Positions 39,525 to 51,400 of a DNA stretch of 64,000 nucleotides are shown piece after piece (position 1 is the stretch's first letter; each line of letters starts with the position of its first letter). The DNA comes from Paramoeba atlantica (lineage: Eukaryota > Discosea): NCBI GenBank assembly GCA_977017575.1, contig CDRNVI010000149.1:248001-312000 (forward strand), in the 5' to 3' direction. The notes beneath the pieces were generated by a model. The model saw nothing but the letters and a program-made list of their open reading frames with translations, did no database searches and was not told the origin of the DNA. The translations under genes were made by a program, and so were the position numbers.

Positions 39525-42031
39525 ATCGGGTTCCTTCCAGGGGGGCCTAATTAGTCTTTTTGGGCCTAATTAGGCTCCTGTTTGTTGGCCAAAATAAAGC
39601 ACATTTTTGAACTTTTTTTTTTTTTGACTTTCTTTTGTGTTTCTTTGAGGTTTTTTCTTGATTTTCATCACAATGCCTTTCTCAGAAAGTCTGAATGAAA
39701 AAAGTTACAGTGGTGAGAAAAATGAGTTCTGGATCAACTTCTCCAAGAATTGAAGAATTGAAGGAGGATACTATTTGGTTCTGCAAAGCTGTGAACCTTT
39801 GCCCTTCTCATCTTGTAAGGAAACATTTTGGTGACCAATATCAAGGAGCATCTCTCTCTTCACTCAGGGTGAAAAGGGTGGAACTTCAGAACTATGACAG
39901 GAAATCTCAGATGGTAGTTTTGCTTCATTCTCCTGTCTTCCAGAATGATTACCTTCTGGCTCTCCCTGAAAATTTGAAGTTTGTTGGAGAAGCGGATGTC
40001 TCAGAGGGTTGTGGGACTTCAACTCATCCATCTTCATCTTCATCATCCTCTTCTGGCTCAGGAGGATCAAGTTCTGGTTCATCCCAGGCATCAACAACCT
40101 CTGTGCCTGTTTTGGGCTCATCTGATACTGATGATGAAGATACTGAATCTTGCTCTGATATTGAGGAGGAAGGGGAAGACAATGCAGCAGAACTCGTTGA
40201 AAATGATCTTTCCTTTGTGTTTCTGAGTGGTCTTCCTCAACAACTGATGCTCGTGCTGTGATAGGAGCACAAGACTTCAAGGCCTGTACAAGAATTCGCT
40301 TTGATGCTGTTTATGTCCCCACTCCCCTCGATATTTTTCTCCAAGTTCTGCCTCTAACCTTTCTAAAAACTGATGTGCTGAAAGCAACAAAAATGAGTTT
40401 AACCATTCTTTGAACTTCACTGAAGCTGAAATGCTTGATTTTATTGCCTTGTGCCAGATTATGTCTTTCTACCCAGGACATAAAAGAAGGGATTTTTTTC
40501 GAATTTCAAAGGATTCAGCTGGATCTTCCTTGTGTGGTACACTGCCTTATCTTGGGAAATATATCAGTAGAAATCAGTTTGATATGATTGTCTCCTCTCT
40601 TAAACTTGCTCCTCTCTCTGCAAAACCCTCTTACACAGACCGTATGTGGGAAATTCGACCCCTGATTGCTGCTTTTAACGAGAAGATGAAGACCATCTTT
40701 GTTCCAAGTTGGCAGGTCTGTCTGGATGAGTCTATGGTGGTGTGGTTCTGTAAATGGGCTCCTGGTTGGATGTTTGTTCAGAAGGAACCTCATCCTTTTG
40801 GAAATGAATATCATACAATTGGTTGTGGGGAGACTAGAGTGATATTCTTTCTTGAAATTGTGGAAGGAAAGTCCCATCCTTCTGAAATGGGCCTGCCCAA
40901 GTTTCAACCTCCATCTGGTTCTGGAGCGAAAACTGTTGGTTTAATGCTTAGAATGACTGAGGGAATTTGGGGAACTGGTCGAGTAGTTGCTTTGGATAGT
41001 GGTTTTTGTGTGTTGGAAGGTTGTATTCAACTTCTTTGAGAAGGGATTGTATTGTACTTCAGTTGTGAAGAAAAAACGATATTGGCCCAAAGGAATTCCA
41101 GGGGAAGAGATTGTTGCACACCTCAAGGAGAAGGAACCTGGTTATGTGTGAAAGTGAAGAAAGGATCTCTGAGAGGTTATAAATTCTATGTGGAGGCTTT
41201 CCAAGATGTTCATCACTCTTCTATAATGATTAATACCTGGGGAACTTCTTTTCCCACTGGTTGCCCACGAAATTGCAAGCTTGAAGGCCAAAGACTCTCC
41301 CTGTGATATACTCAGCCTCTTGACTTTTACTATCAAACCAGGCATTGTGTGGATGATCACAACCAACTGAGGCAAGGTTCTCTCTCCTTGGAGAGTTCCT
41401 GGAAGACCAAAAAATGGGTCCACAGGCAGTTTGCTTTCATTCTTGTAGTTGTGGAAGTCAATGCCTTCCTCATATTTCAGCACTTTTTCCCCCAAGCCAA
41501 AGAGCTCTCCTTTGCAGAATTTCGTTTTGAGGTTGCCCAAGGTTTACTCTCTCAGAATCATCCCTTGGATGAAGGCTATAACCTGCGAATACCACTCCCA
41601 ACTCGTGTAGAACATCATCTGATGATCAAGCCCAACTTTGCTGGAGTTTGGTGAAATGGTAATTGGACTGAAGCCAGACAAGAGTACCAGAAGAGTAGAT
41701 GCAATAGGACAAATTGTACAAAGAAAGTTCAAACCTATTGCTCCTGTGATCAAACACTCATTTTTTGTTCAGGTTGCTTTGCTGACCATATGAGCAGGCA
41801 CATGACTGAGGATTAATTAGTCCTTTTGAAAAATGATGTTTTTTTTTTTTTGGTGACTCAATTTTTTTTTTCAAAAAACAATATTTGGACAAATATTTCT
41901 TGATATTCTTGTTTAAAAGATCTTTATTAAAAAGTTTATCAAAAAAAATCTCCCCTCCACCCACCAGTGGCTTCAAAAAAAGAGTCAAAAATAGGGACCT
42001 AATTAGTCTTTTGGCCTGAAAGGAACCTGAT
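39525..42031 (+). mobile_element. piggyBac-family DNA transposon, near full length but decayed
   Basis: The left end ATCGGGTTCCTTCCAGG matches the reverse complement of the right end, ATCAGGTTCCTTTCAGG. Just inside, both ends repeat CTAATTAGTCTTTT. One piggyBac-type transposase gene fills the interior. The family normally duplicates TTAA. TTAA is not adjacent to the visible ends, but TTAACAAT-TTAT occurs ~10 bp outside the left end and ~12 bp outside the right end, so the true ends may be slightly further out. Confidence 0.75.
39695..41816 (+). pseudogene. piggyBac transposase, frame-broken
   Basis: Pieces in order: acidic/Ser-rich N-terminus (39695-40261); PTPLDIF and EMLDFIALCQIMSF blocks (40310-40460); the catalytic core with CLDESMVVWFC (first Asp, ~40727); VVALDSGF (second Asp, ~40995, where the family usually has DN); VDDHNQL (third Asp, ~41353); and a C-terminal Cys-rich finger (YCSC, FCSGC, ~41725-41790). 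Order and residues match the piggyBac DDD fold. At least three breaks (about 40262, 40400 and 41040-41300) mean it is dead. Confidence 0.8.
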
Positions 42032-43857
42032 TTTCTGGAGAGTTTAACAATTTTATTTGTTTTTTTTCTGGTTTTTCTGGTTTTTTCTTTTTTTCTGGTT
42101 TTTCCTTTTCTTTTGGAAGATGGTGAAACATTTCTCCCAGAGTCTCACAGTTTTTGTGCTGTGTGTGGTTCACATATCTCAGATCAATCTTTCTCTTTGG
42201 TACAAAAAGGCTGGAGATGCTGCTGTTGGTGAAGTCTCCTCTTTGCCCTGTTCCTTTGCATACTTCTTGAGTACTTTCTCTGGCCTTCTTTTCCATTGTT
42301 TATCCCTCTTGATTATCCTTGGTTTTGGTCTCTTCCCCTTTTGGAGTAGAGTTTCTCAAGCCAACTCCAAAACCCCCCCCCTTATTTTGATCTCAATCTT
42401 CCATCTTCTTTTCTTTCTGATTGCAATCTGAACCAATTGGGCCAATTCAACATTCAAATAGGTTCTTGGCTGCTTCCTCTTAACTGCCCAAAAGGTGGCT
42501 TGACAAAAGGTCTCAATATTCAAACCCCCCCTTGCATCCCCTGAGGATCTCAGTGACCCTTATCAAGGGGGGAAATATTCATCCTTTTGGCCAACTGAGC
42601 TGATTGGCATTACTAGTCTGCTCTTCTTGGGTTCATATTTCTTCATCACTTTCTTTGAAATCTCCTTGAACCTTCTTATTTGATAATGTCCACCTCTCAA
42701 GATCCTTGGATTTCCTAAAGTTGGTGTTAGAGAATCATTTTCTTCTGTTCTTATTGATAGGATTGAAGATTTCTCCTAAATCAAATTTCACTTTCTCATC
42801 CTTTCCATTCTCATGTGTCTCTCTCTCTCTTTTATTTCTTTCTCAAGTCCTAAATTCTCTTTCTCCATTTCCCCCTATTCCCCTCATTAATTCCACAAGC
42901 TGGTCTTCCACACCATGCTTGAATTTGATCATGGTGACTACAATGATGAGGTACAAGAGTGCTTTTTATGTGCAGAAAGTGCTTAAATTCTTTGATCAAG
43001 GATATCTTTTGAGATATTGCATTCCTTCTGATGATGTGTGCACTTTTTGTCCATCTCCTGTGCACCCCATTTTGCCCCTCATCCACTCTTGTCTTACCCC
43101 TTCCTTCTTCTTTGCCTTCTTCTCTTCTGGTTTTTAATTTACTTTAAAGATGTCAGATCATGCAAGATGAACTTGTGGACACAGGATTGGAAATTCAAAA
43201 TTGATTATTCTTTGCTTCTATTTTTGATTCTGGTAATATTCCATTCAAGAGAAGATTTCTCATTTGTTTACAAAATGAATCAGCCATTTGTTCAATTCAG
43301 GTCTATTGCTTTGTCTCCTCTCCAATATCTCTGCTTGTCCTTACCCCTCTCCTTAGGAGTTTGTTCATCAGTTATTCAAACTAAGTCTTGCTCAGATAAA
43401 GCATTAATCTTTTGGGTGACTCTTTTGTGCCCTACATTTGGTTTTGGCATGGGTGTGTGCACTCAACATCCTCCTCCATTCCAGATAAGGTTCAGTGAGA
43501 GCATCACCACTTGAGTGGCCTGGTGTTTGAGACTGAAATTGAAAGTTGATCCATCAATGCATTAACAAATGTCTTATACAAAGTTGACCTATCAATTGCA
43601 TACTCAGTGTTTTGGCCAATGCTGAAGCCTTGAGTGACATGGGCTCTTGAAGTGCACACTGGAGAACAAGTTGACCCATGCAACACCTCAGACCCAAAAT
43701 GATGACTGTTTGTTGAGGGAACAAGTTGACTCATGTTTTCTGATGACTCTTGTCTGGTTTAAGCAGGGGAGCAAAGTTTCAAAATAAATCTCTTTCCAGA
43801 TCTCCAATGATGAGAGTGAAACTGTCATCTTGCTCATGATGAACAGTAACAGTTGAA
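42032..43857. other. Decayed coding-like sequence, unidentified
   Basis: Fairly complex sequence with short frames on both strands (for example 42057-42431 +, 42706-43137 +, 42850-43086 - and 43504-43734 -). None gives a recognisable domain. Two or more old element remnants are likely. Confidence 0.3.
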
Positions 43858-44163
43858 TCATTTTTGTTTGTCCAATTTTCTTTTGAGTTCATCAAGGTCC
43901 TTACAATTCTCAATCATTTCATTGAGTTGTGTCAGCATTTGCTTCTTTGCTGCTTGGAGGTTGATTTCCTCTTCTCTTTTCCTTTTGGGTGGTGGAGGGG
44001 TTTGATCAGATTGAGCAAACCACTGAACCAGATTCATGCAATTACTTGAGAACATTTCAAAAGCTATATGTTGCCATAAGTTGAGATGAGGGAGGACCAA
44101 GTCTTGTGTCCCTGGCCAATTCTTTTCACTTTCAAAAGTTTTCCAATGTTCAGCCAAAGACAT
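43858..44163 (-). CDS. Possible small protein with basic motif and coiled coil, unidentified
   Basis: 101 codons from an ATG, with more balanced amino-acid composition than nearby frames. Residues ~57-66 contain PPPPKRKREEE, a possible nuclear-localisation signal, followed by a ~35-residue helix rich in Lys, Glu, Leu and Gln (coiled-coil-like). No family is recognised. It lies among transposon relics and may be a fragment of a larger broken gene. Confidence 0.3.
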   Translation of the reverse strand: MSLAEHWKTFESEKNWPGTQDLVLPHLNLWQHIAFEMFSSNCMNLVQWFAQSDQTPPPPKRKREEEINLQAAKKQMLTQLNEMIENCKDLDELKRKLDKQK

Positions 44164-44589
44164 TGAAGACTACTGTGATCAGTGTTTTCTTCATGAGTTT
44201 ACATCAGGTTGCATTGACCCAAACAATGAAGAAGAAGAAGAAGAAGAACTTGAATCAGAGTTTCTTCAAACAATCAGTGTCAAGTCAAGATCACTGAGAA
44301 TACATCCAGGAATGGGAGTCTCTGGTGAAAGAGTTTCTGTTTGGATCAATTGACAAAACAGGTTCTTTTTTTCTCTTTCACAACATCATCACCTTCAACT
44401 TCTATGCATAACCTTTTCTTTCAAATCAAACAATCCAATCATCAAAAGAATAATAAACACACACTTTTTTTCCTTTTTCTTTTTCTTTTTTGTTCCATTT
44501 CTTCAACCTTCACCATCTTCATTCAACCAAAAAACAAACAAATCAGAAAAGAGACCACAAGAGTGAACATATGGATATAACATCAGATT
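44164..44589. other. Spacer
   Basis: AT-rich, with a GAA repeat at 44228-44247. Nothing is recognised. Confidence 0.35.
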
Positions 44590-44985
44590 TTTTTTGAAGG
44601 CTCAAAAGGAATATTTGAAGTCACTTCAATCCTAAAAACACTATGATTGCAAGTGCAGCTTAAGCTCACTCTCATGTAAAGCATTAAACCAACAGTTTTC
44701 ACTCCAAAACCTGATGGAGGTTGAAACTTGAACAAGCCCATTTCAGGAATTTTAAGAGGATGGAACTTTCCCTTGACAATTTCAAGAAAAAATATCACTC
44801 TAGTCTCCCCTCAACCAATTATATGATGTTCATTTCCAAAAAAATATAGTTTCTTTCTGAATAAACATTCAACTAGAAGTCAATTTGTAGAACCACACCA
44901 CTATACACTCATTCAGACAAACCTGACAGATCTGTTAACTTGGAGCAAAGATGGTCTTTATTTTTTTGTTAAAAGCAACATGTAA
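44590..44985 (-). mobile_element. Inverted fragment of a second piggyBac element
   Basis: The minus strand matches the piggyBac core of 40660-40960: the block with FFLEIV, KF-PPSG and KTVGLML, and upstream the segment encoding CLNE, where the first catalytic Asp should be and reads Asn. Nucleotide similarity is clear but diverged. Only the middle of the gene is present, and it ends where the second LINE relic starts. Confidence 0.7.
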
Positions 44986-44989
44986 TCAT

Positions 44990-47180
44990 GGATGGGGTGA
45001 TCTCTCATGATGATAATGTGGTTAAAAAAGCAATTAAGGATTTTTGGGAGGGTCTTCTCAGCACAGAAAGATCATATAACAAAGATTCTCTTGATGAACT
45101 GATTGCTGACCACCAACCTCATTTCCCTCCAGTTGAGAAACATGATGTGGACAGGAAGAAAGTCAATAAACTACTTCAAAGAACCAACAACACCAGCACA
45201 GGACCTGATGGTATTCCCTTCTCTTTGTATAAGACAACACAAGAGAAGTACTTTGATATGTGGGTAGAACTAATTCAACAAGCAGGTGAGGTTATGGATT
45301 TTCAGGAGATCAATTGATGAAGCAGTAGAATCAGTATATGACTCTTTTTACAAAGCTTTGGCAGAGGGGAAAGATGTGACTCTCCTCCAAACAGACTTTT
45401 GCAAGACATATGATTATGTGAATTGTGATGCACTCCTTCATATTCTCAAAGGTTTGAACACCCCCCTCAAGCAATCTATGTTGTTGAGAAAGTCCTTTGT
45501 GAATATGTAACCTGGCTGCCAAATATTGGTGGATCCAAGAGGGCAGGCACCAAAGAATCAATCCAAAGATGGACAGGAGTTAGACAAGGATGCTCAATCT
45601 CCCCTCTATTGTTTGTGATTGTGTTTGACATCCTCCTTGTGAGTCTGAAGAAGAAACACAACCTCCAAGATCTGCCAGGCTTTATGGATGATTTGGGGAT
45701 GGTGCTTCAGCGAGCTGAAACCATCAATTCTCTCACTCCAACCTTTAAGAAATATGAAGAAGTGACTGGAGCTAAACTGAACTTTAATAAGTGCTTTGTC
45801 CTCTCAACTGAGTCTTACAAACCAGTAGGCCCCTGGTCTGAGATGGCAAGACCCAATTACTGTGGTGATGAAACTGGGAGTGAGATTGAGTAAATGGTTA
45901 TCTCCTCTCAAAGATTGGGAAAAGGTGGTCCAAAAGATGAAGAAAGTTGGAACAGCAATTAAAAAGAGAGGTGGGAATTTTTGCTCAAGAGTGAAGATGG
46001 TCAATACCTATCTAACTCTATGTATGGAATACTTAGTGAGATTCAAGTTGATCCTAAAATCTGTCACCTCTTTGATGTGGAAATCCATCTGCTCAGCCCT
46101 GGGTGCCATGCCAACACTAAAACCTCTGTTCTTACTTTATGCTATCCCCTTTAGACTCAAATCCTCAACTACACCACTCCATTGTTTTTAATTGGACTCT
46201 TTTCACCTCTTGTCCACCAATAAGGAGTGACTATCAGAGTCCTCTCTCCATTGGAGCTATGCAGAAGGATGCTTTCATTGCAGCCCAAAGCCTTTCTTCC
46301 AAAGTTGTGTTTGGCCAAGCCACTTGTATTGTATATACTAATATGTCTCAAATAATTTCAATTGAAATCAAAGACTTGTATGTGGGGGAAGAAAGAGTTG
46401 AATGTGTGATGTACAACTTGACTCATGCAATTAGACCTCAGCTCAAGAGGAATTTACTTAAATTCCTAATAAAAGAGCTATCTACAAGAAACAAATTGTT
46501 TCACTTCTCAAACTAAGATTCAAGTTGTTGCTTAGCTGCCATTGAGAAAAGGAGTTATGATTTCATCTACTGGAAAAATGCTCTGTGGCTGAGGGTCTTC
46601 TTCAAGCAAGGGGAAGGAAATGTATTTTGCTGAAAGTACTCAACTGGCAAGAAACTAAGAGTATGTGGTCTTGTCTCAAAGTATCTTACCAGGCAAGAAA
46701 CCTCTGTGGTGAGTGCTGCCCTGCTGAGTTTGTGGCTCACAGTGTGTACAAAAGGAACTAAATCAGCCTAATATACTAAAAAAATTTTCAAAAAAATCCT
46801 GAGAAAGAATAAAATCCTCCCTTGGCCTCTAAGGACTCAAACCAAGAAAGAATCTAAAGAAAAGAAAAGTTTTAAATTCAAAGGCTTTTAAATGTTTTAG
46901 AATGGTTCAAAACATACAACCCCTCATTTAGGGGGTGCAGGTTTTGCAGTTTTCAGGGAAGAAAGAGAGATATGTGGTGGGTTTGAAACCATTCCTTTTG
47001 GCTTTAACAATATTGGTGAATTTACAAGCTGTTTGAGAGGGATACAAAGTGTTAAATTAATGATAAAAGAGATTATGATTGTTGAAGATTGTATAATTCT
47101 TACCAAGGCAATGTTCAAAACCCATACTAGAAAAAATTATACTTTAAATGAATTACTTTGTGAAATTACAAGTTAAGGCT
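44990..47180 (+). mobile_element. Second non-LTR retrotransposon relic with RT and RNase H remnants
   Basis: Reverse-transcriptase motifs across broken frames: NTSTGPDGIPFSLYK (~45190), LLQTDFCKTYDYV (~45390), GVRQGCSISPLLFVIVFDIL (~45570), FMDDLGMVL, the YADD-type box (~45682), and KLNFNKC (~45775). Near 46930-47110 a GGAGFAVF...IPFGFNNIGEF...VEDCIIL series resembles the RNase H fold (G-x-G, NN-x-E, D-S-like). The style differs from the first LINE (RQGC-SPLLF versus QQGDPLG), so it is a different clade. Both element ends are undefined. Confidence 0.65.
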
Positions 47181-48405
47181 TGAAGGTTTGTAACACTATA
47201 AGCAAAACAACTATTTAAGATAAGAAGAGCTTTGGTATTATCTTTGAACTCTAAAAATCAACATCTTATAATCACTTTTAGAACAAGAATTTTATCAATT
47301 TAATAAGAAAATAACTTATTATTGATATTTGGTGATGAAAATGATATTACATAACACCACTCATTCATTGAGAGATTATACATCACCTCTAAGTTTGAAA
47401 CAAAAGATATTGTTTTAATAATTGTAAAAATTGAAAGATTCCATCCAATAATACCAACTATGAGCATTAAAGTAATATAGAATTCATTTCAAGAGGAACA
47501 ATATATATAAGAGCAATTATATATTAAAACAACCTTGAGTTTTTCAGTATCTTTTTTGCAATTAAAATCAGTTTTATTAATATTCATGATCAATTGAAAG
47601 TGAGCAGCATCAATCTTTTCTTGCAATTCTTTTGCATTTTGTTTTAGCTTTTCTTCAAACAAACTGCACCTCTCTGCCTCAAGTGGCTCTAAATCAATAA
47701 GAAAAAGTTGTTTTTCACTCTAAACAAAGGAATAAATCCAAGTGAAAAAGATTGCTTTTAAGAAAGTGGTATTAATCCAATCTTTGAGGGTGGTTTGGAT
47801 CAATAAAACTTGGTTTCCATTACATTTTTATACATATTTAACAATTTTATCAATTTGAAAAGATTCAATCTTTATAAAATGTTTTCACATCTTTGATTTC
47901 ACTCCAAAAAGCAGGTTACCCCAGGTCTTGGAAAGTTTTCTGTTTTGTTGTTAGTCAATTTGAAAAAAACAACTTACATTTGTAAAAGTTATTATTCATT
48001 CTTTTTCATTTGGACTATTAAGAATCAATTTTTTATAAAAACAATAATATTACTTTATTAAAATTTAACAAAGAGTTAACTTTTCTTATTTAAAGGTTTT
48101 ATAAAAAAAAATGGAGTCATAAACTAGAAGTTTTAAATTTTACAATGAAATTACTTTAACAAGAAGGGCAAAAGAATTTTTTTTTTTTTTATGAAAGAAG
48201 ATAATAGATTCTTGTTTTTGAATTTAGGTGAAATGAAGCAATTAAACAAAAACCAACAAAAACAAACAAAAAACTAAAATCAATTTCAGAAACAAAACTA
48301 ATTTTCTTTATTTGGCTAAAAAAAATATATTTTTCTCAATTTGATTTTTATATTTTTTAAAAAAATGAAATTTTAAAGATTCAAAAAAGAAAAAAAAATT
48401 TTTGA
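47181..48405. other. AT-rich spacer before the satellite
   Basis: Very AT-rich with no credible frame. Nothing is recognised. Confidence 0.5.
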
Positions 48406-51400
48406 TAAAAAAAGAAAATAAAAAATAAATCAAATACATCAATTCAAAACAATTAAGAAATTTGATTGAACCAACTTAAAAAATATCATAGATCTGAAAA
48501 ATAAATTCTAAAAATATCAGAGAATCAGAAAATAAATTAAGGAATTGCATTCAATATGGAGACATAATTAAGAAATTGAAATTACAAAAAAATAATATGA
48601 AAAAAATGAAATAAAAAATAAATCAAATACATCAACCAAAAACAATTAAGAAATTTTATTGAACCAACTTAAAAAATATCATAGATCTGAAATATAAGTT
48701 CTAAAAATATTAGAGAATCAGAAAATAAATTAAGAAATTGTATTCAATATAGAGACATAATTAAGAAATTGAAATTACAAAAAATTAATGTGAAAAAAAG
48801 AAAATAAAAAATAAATCAAATACATCAATTCAAAACAATTAAGAAATTTGATTGAACCAACTTAAAAAATATCATAGATCTGAAAAATAAATTCTAAAAA
48901 TATCAGAGAATCAGAAAATAAATTAAGGAATTGCATTCAATATGGAGACATAATTAAGAAATTGAAATTACAAAAAAATAATATGAAAAAAATGAAATAA
49001 AAAATAAATCAAATACATCAACCAAAAACAATTAAGAAATTTTATTGAACCAACTTAAAAAATATCATAGATCTGAAATATAAGTTCTAAAAATATTAGA
49101 GAATCAGAAAATAAATTAAGAAATTGTATTCAATATAGAGACATAATTAAGAAATTGAAATTACAAAAAATTAATGTGAAAAAAAGAAAATAAAAAATAA
49201 ATCAAATACATCAATTCAAAACAATTAAGAAATTTGATTGAACCAACTTAAAAAATATCATAGATCTGAAAAATAAATTCTAAAAATATCAGAGAATCAG
49301 AAAATAAATTAAGGAATTGCATTCAATATGGAGACATAATTAAGAAATTGAAATTACAAAAAAATAATATGAAAAAAATGAAATAAAAAATAAATCAAAT
49401 ACATCAACCAAAAACAATTAAGAAATTTTATTGAACCAACTTAAAAAATATCATAGATCTGAAATATAAGTTCTAAAAATATTAGAGAATCAGAAAATAA
49501 ATTAAGAAATTGTATTCAATATAGAGACATAATTAAGAAATTGAAATTACAAAAAATTAATGTGAAAAAAAGAAAATAAAAAATAAATCAAATACATCAA
49601 TTCAAAACAATTAAGAAATTTGATTGAACCAACTTAAAAAATATCATAGATCTGAAAAATAAATTCTAAAAATATCAGAGAATCAGAAAATAAATTAAGG
49701 AATTGCATTCAATATGGAGACATAATTAAGAAATTGAAATTACAAAAAAATAATATGAAAAAAATGAAATAAAAAATAAATCAAATACATCAACCAAAAA
49801 CAATTAAGAAATTTTATTGAACCAACTTAAAAAATATCATAGATCTGAAATATAAGTTCTAAAAATATTAGAGAATCAGAAAATAAATTAAGAAATTGTA
49901 TTCAATATAGAGACATAATTAAGAAATTGAAATTACAAAAAATTAATGTGAAAAAAAGAAAATAAAAAATAAATCAAATACATCAATTCAAAACAATTAA
50001 GAAATTTGATTGAACCAACTTAAAAAATATCATAGATCTGAAAAATAAATTCTAAAAATATCAGAGAATCAGAAAATAAATTAAGGAATTGCATTCAATA
50101 TGGAGACATAATTAAGAAATTGAAATTACAAAAAAATAATATGAAAAAAATGAAATAAAAAATAAATCAAATACATCAACCAAAAACAATTAAGAAATTT
50201 TATTGAACCAACTTAAAAAATATCATAGATCTGAAATATAAGTTCTAAAAATATTAGAGAATCAGAAAATAAATTAAGAAATTGTATTCAATATAGAGAC
50301 ATAATTAAGAAATTGAAATTACAAAAAATTAATGTGAAAAAAAGAAAATAAAAAATAAATCAAATACATCAATTCAAAACAATTAAGAAATTTGATTGAA
50401 CCAACTTAAAAAATATCATAGATCTGAAAAATAAATTCTAAAAATATCAGAGAATCAGAAAATAAATTAAGGAATTGCATTCAATATGGAGACATAATTA
50501 AGAAATTGAAATTACAAAAAAATAATATGAAAAAAATGAAATAAAAAATAAATCAAATACATCAACCAAAAACAATTAAGAAATTTTATTGAACCAACTT
50601 AAAAAATATCATAGATCTGAAATATAAGTTCTAAAAATATTAGAGAATCAGAAAATAAATTAAGAAATTGTATTCAATATAGAGACATAATTAAGAAATT
50701 GAAATTACAAAAAATTAATGTGAAAAAAAGAAAATAAAAAATAAATCAAATACATCAATTCAAAACAATTAAGAAATTTGATTGAACCAACTTAAAAAAT
50801 ATCATAGATCTGAAAAATAAATTCTAAAAATATCAGAGAATCAGAAAATAAATTAAGGAATTGCATTCAATATGGAGACATAATTAAGAAATTGAAATTA
50901 CAAAAAAATAATATGAAAAAAATGAAATAAAAAATAAATCAAATACATCAACCAAAAACAATTAAGAAATTTTATTGAACCAACTTAAAAAATATCATAG
51001 ATCTGAAATATAAGTTCTAAAAATATTAGAGAATCAGAAAATAAATTAAGAAATTGTATTCAATATAGAGACATAATTAAGAAATTGAAATTACAAAAAA
51101 TTAATGTGAAAAAAAGAAAATAAAAAATAAATCAAATACATCAATTCAAAACAATTAAGAAATTTGATTGAACCAACTTAAAAAATATCATAGATCTGAA
51201 AAATAAATTCTAAAAATATCAGAGAATCAGAAAATAAATTAAGGAATTGCATTCAATATGGAGACATAATTAAGAAATTGAAATTACAAAAAAATAATAT
51301 GAAAAAAATGAAATAAAAAATAAATCAAATACATCAACCAAAAACAATTAAGAAATTTTATTGAACCAACTTAAAAAATATCATAGATCTGAAATATAAG

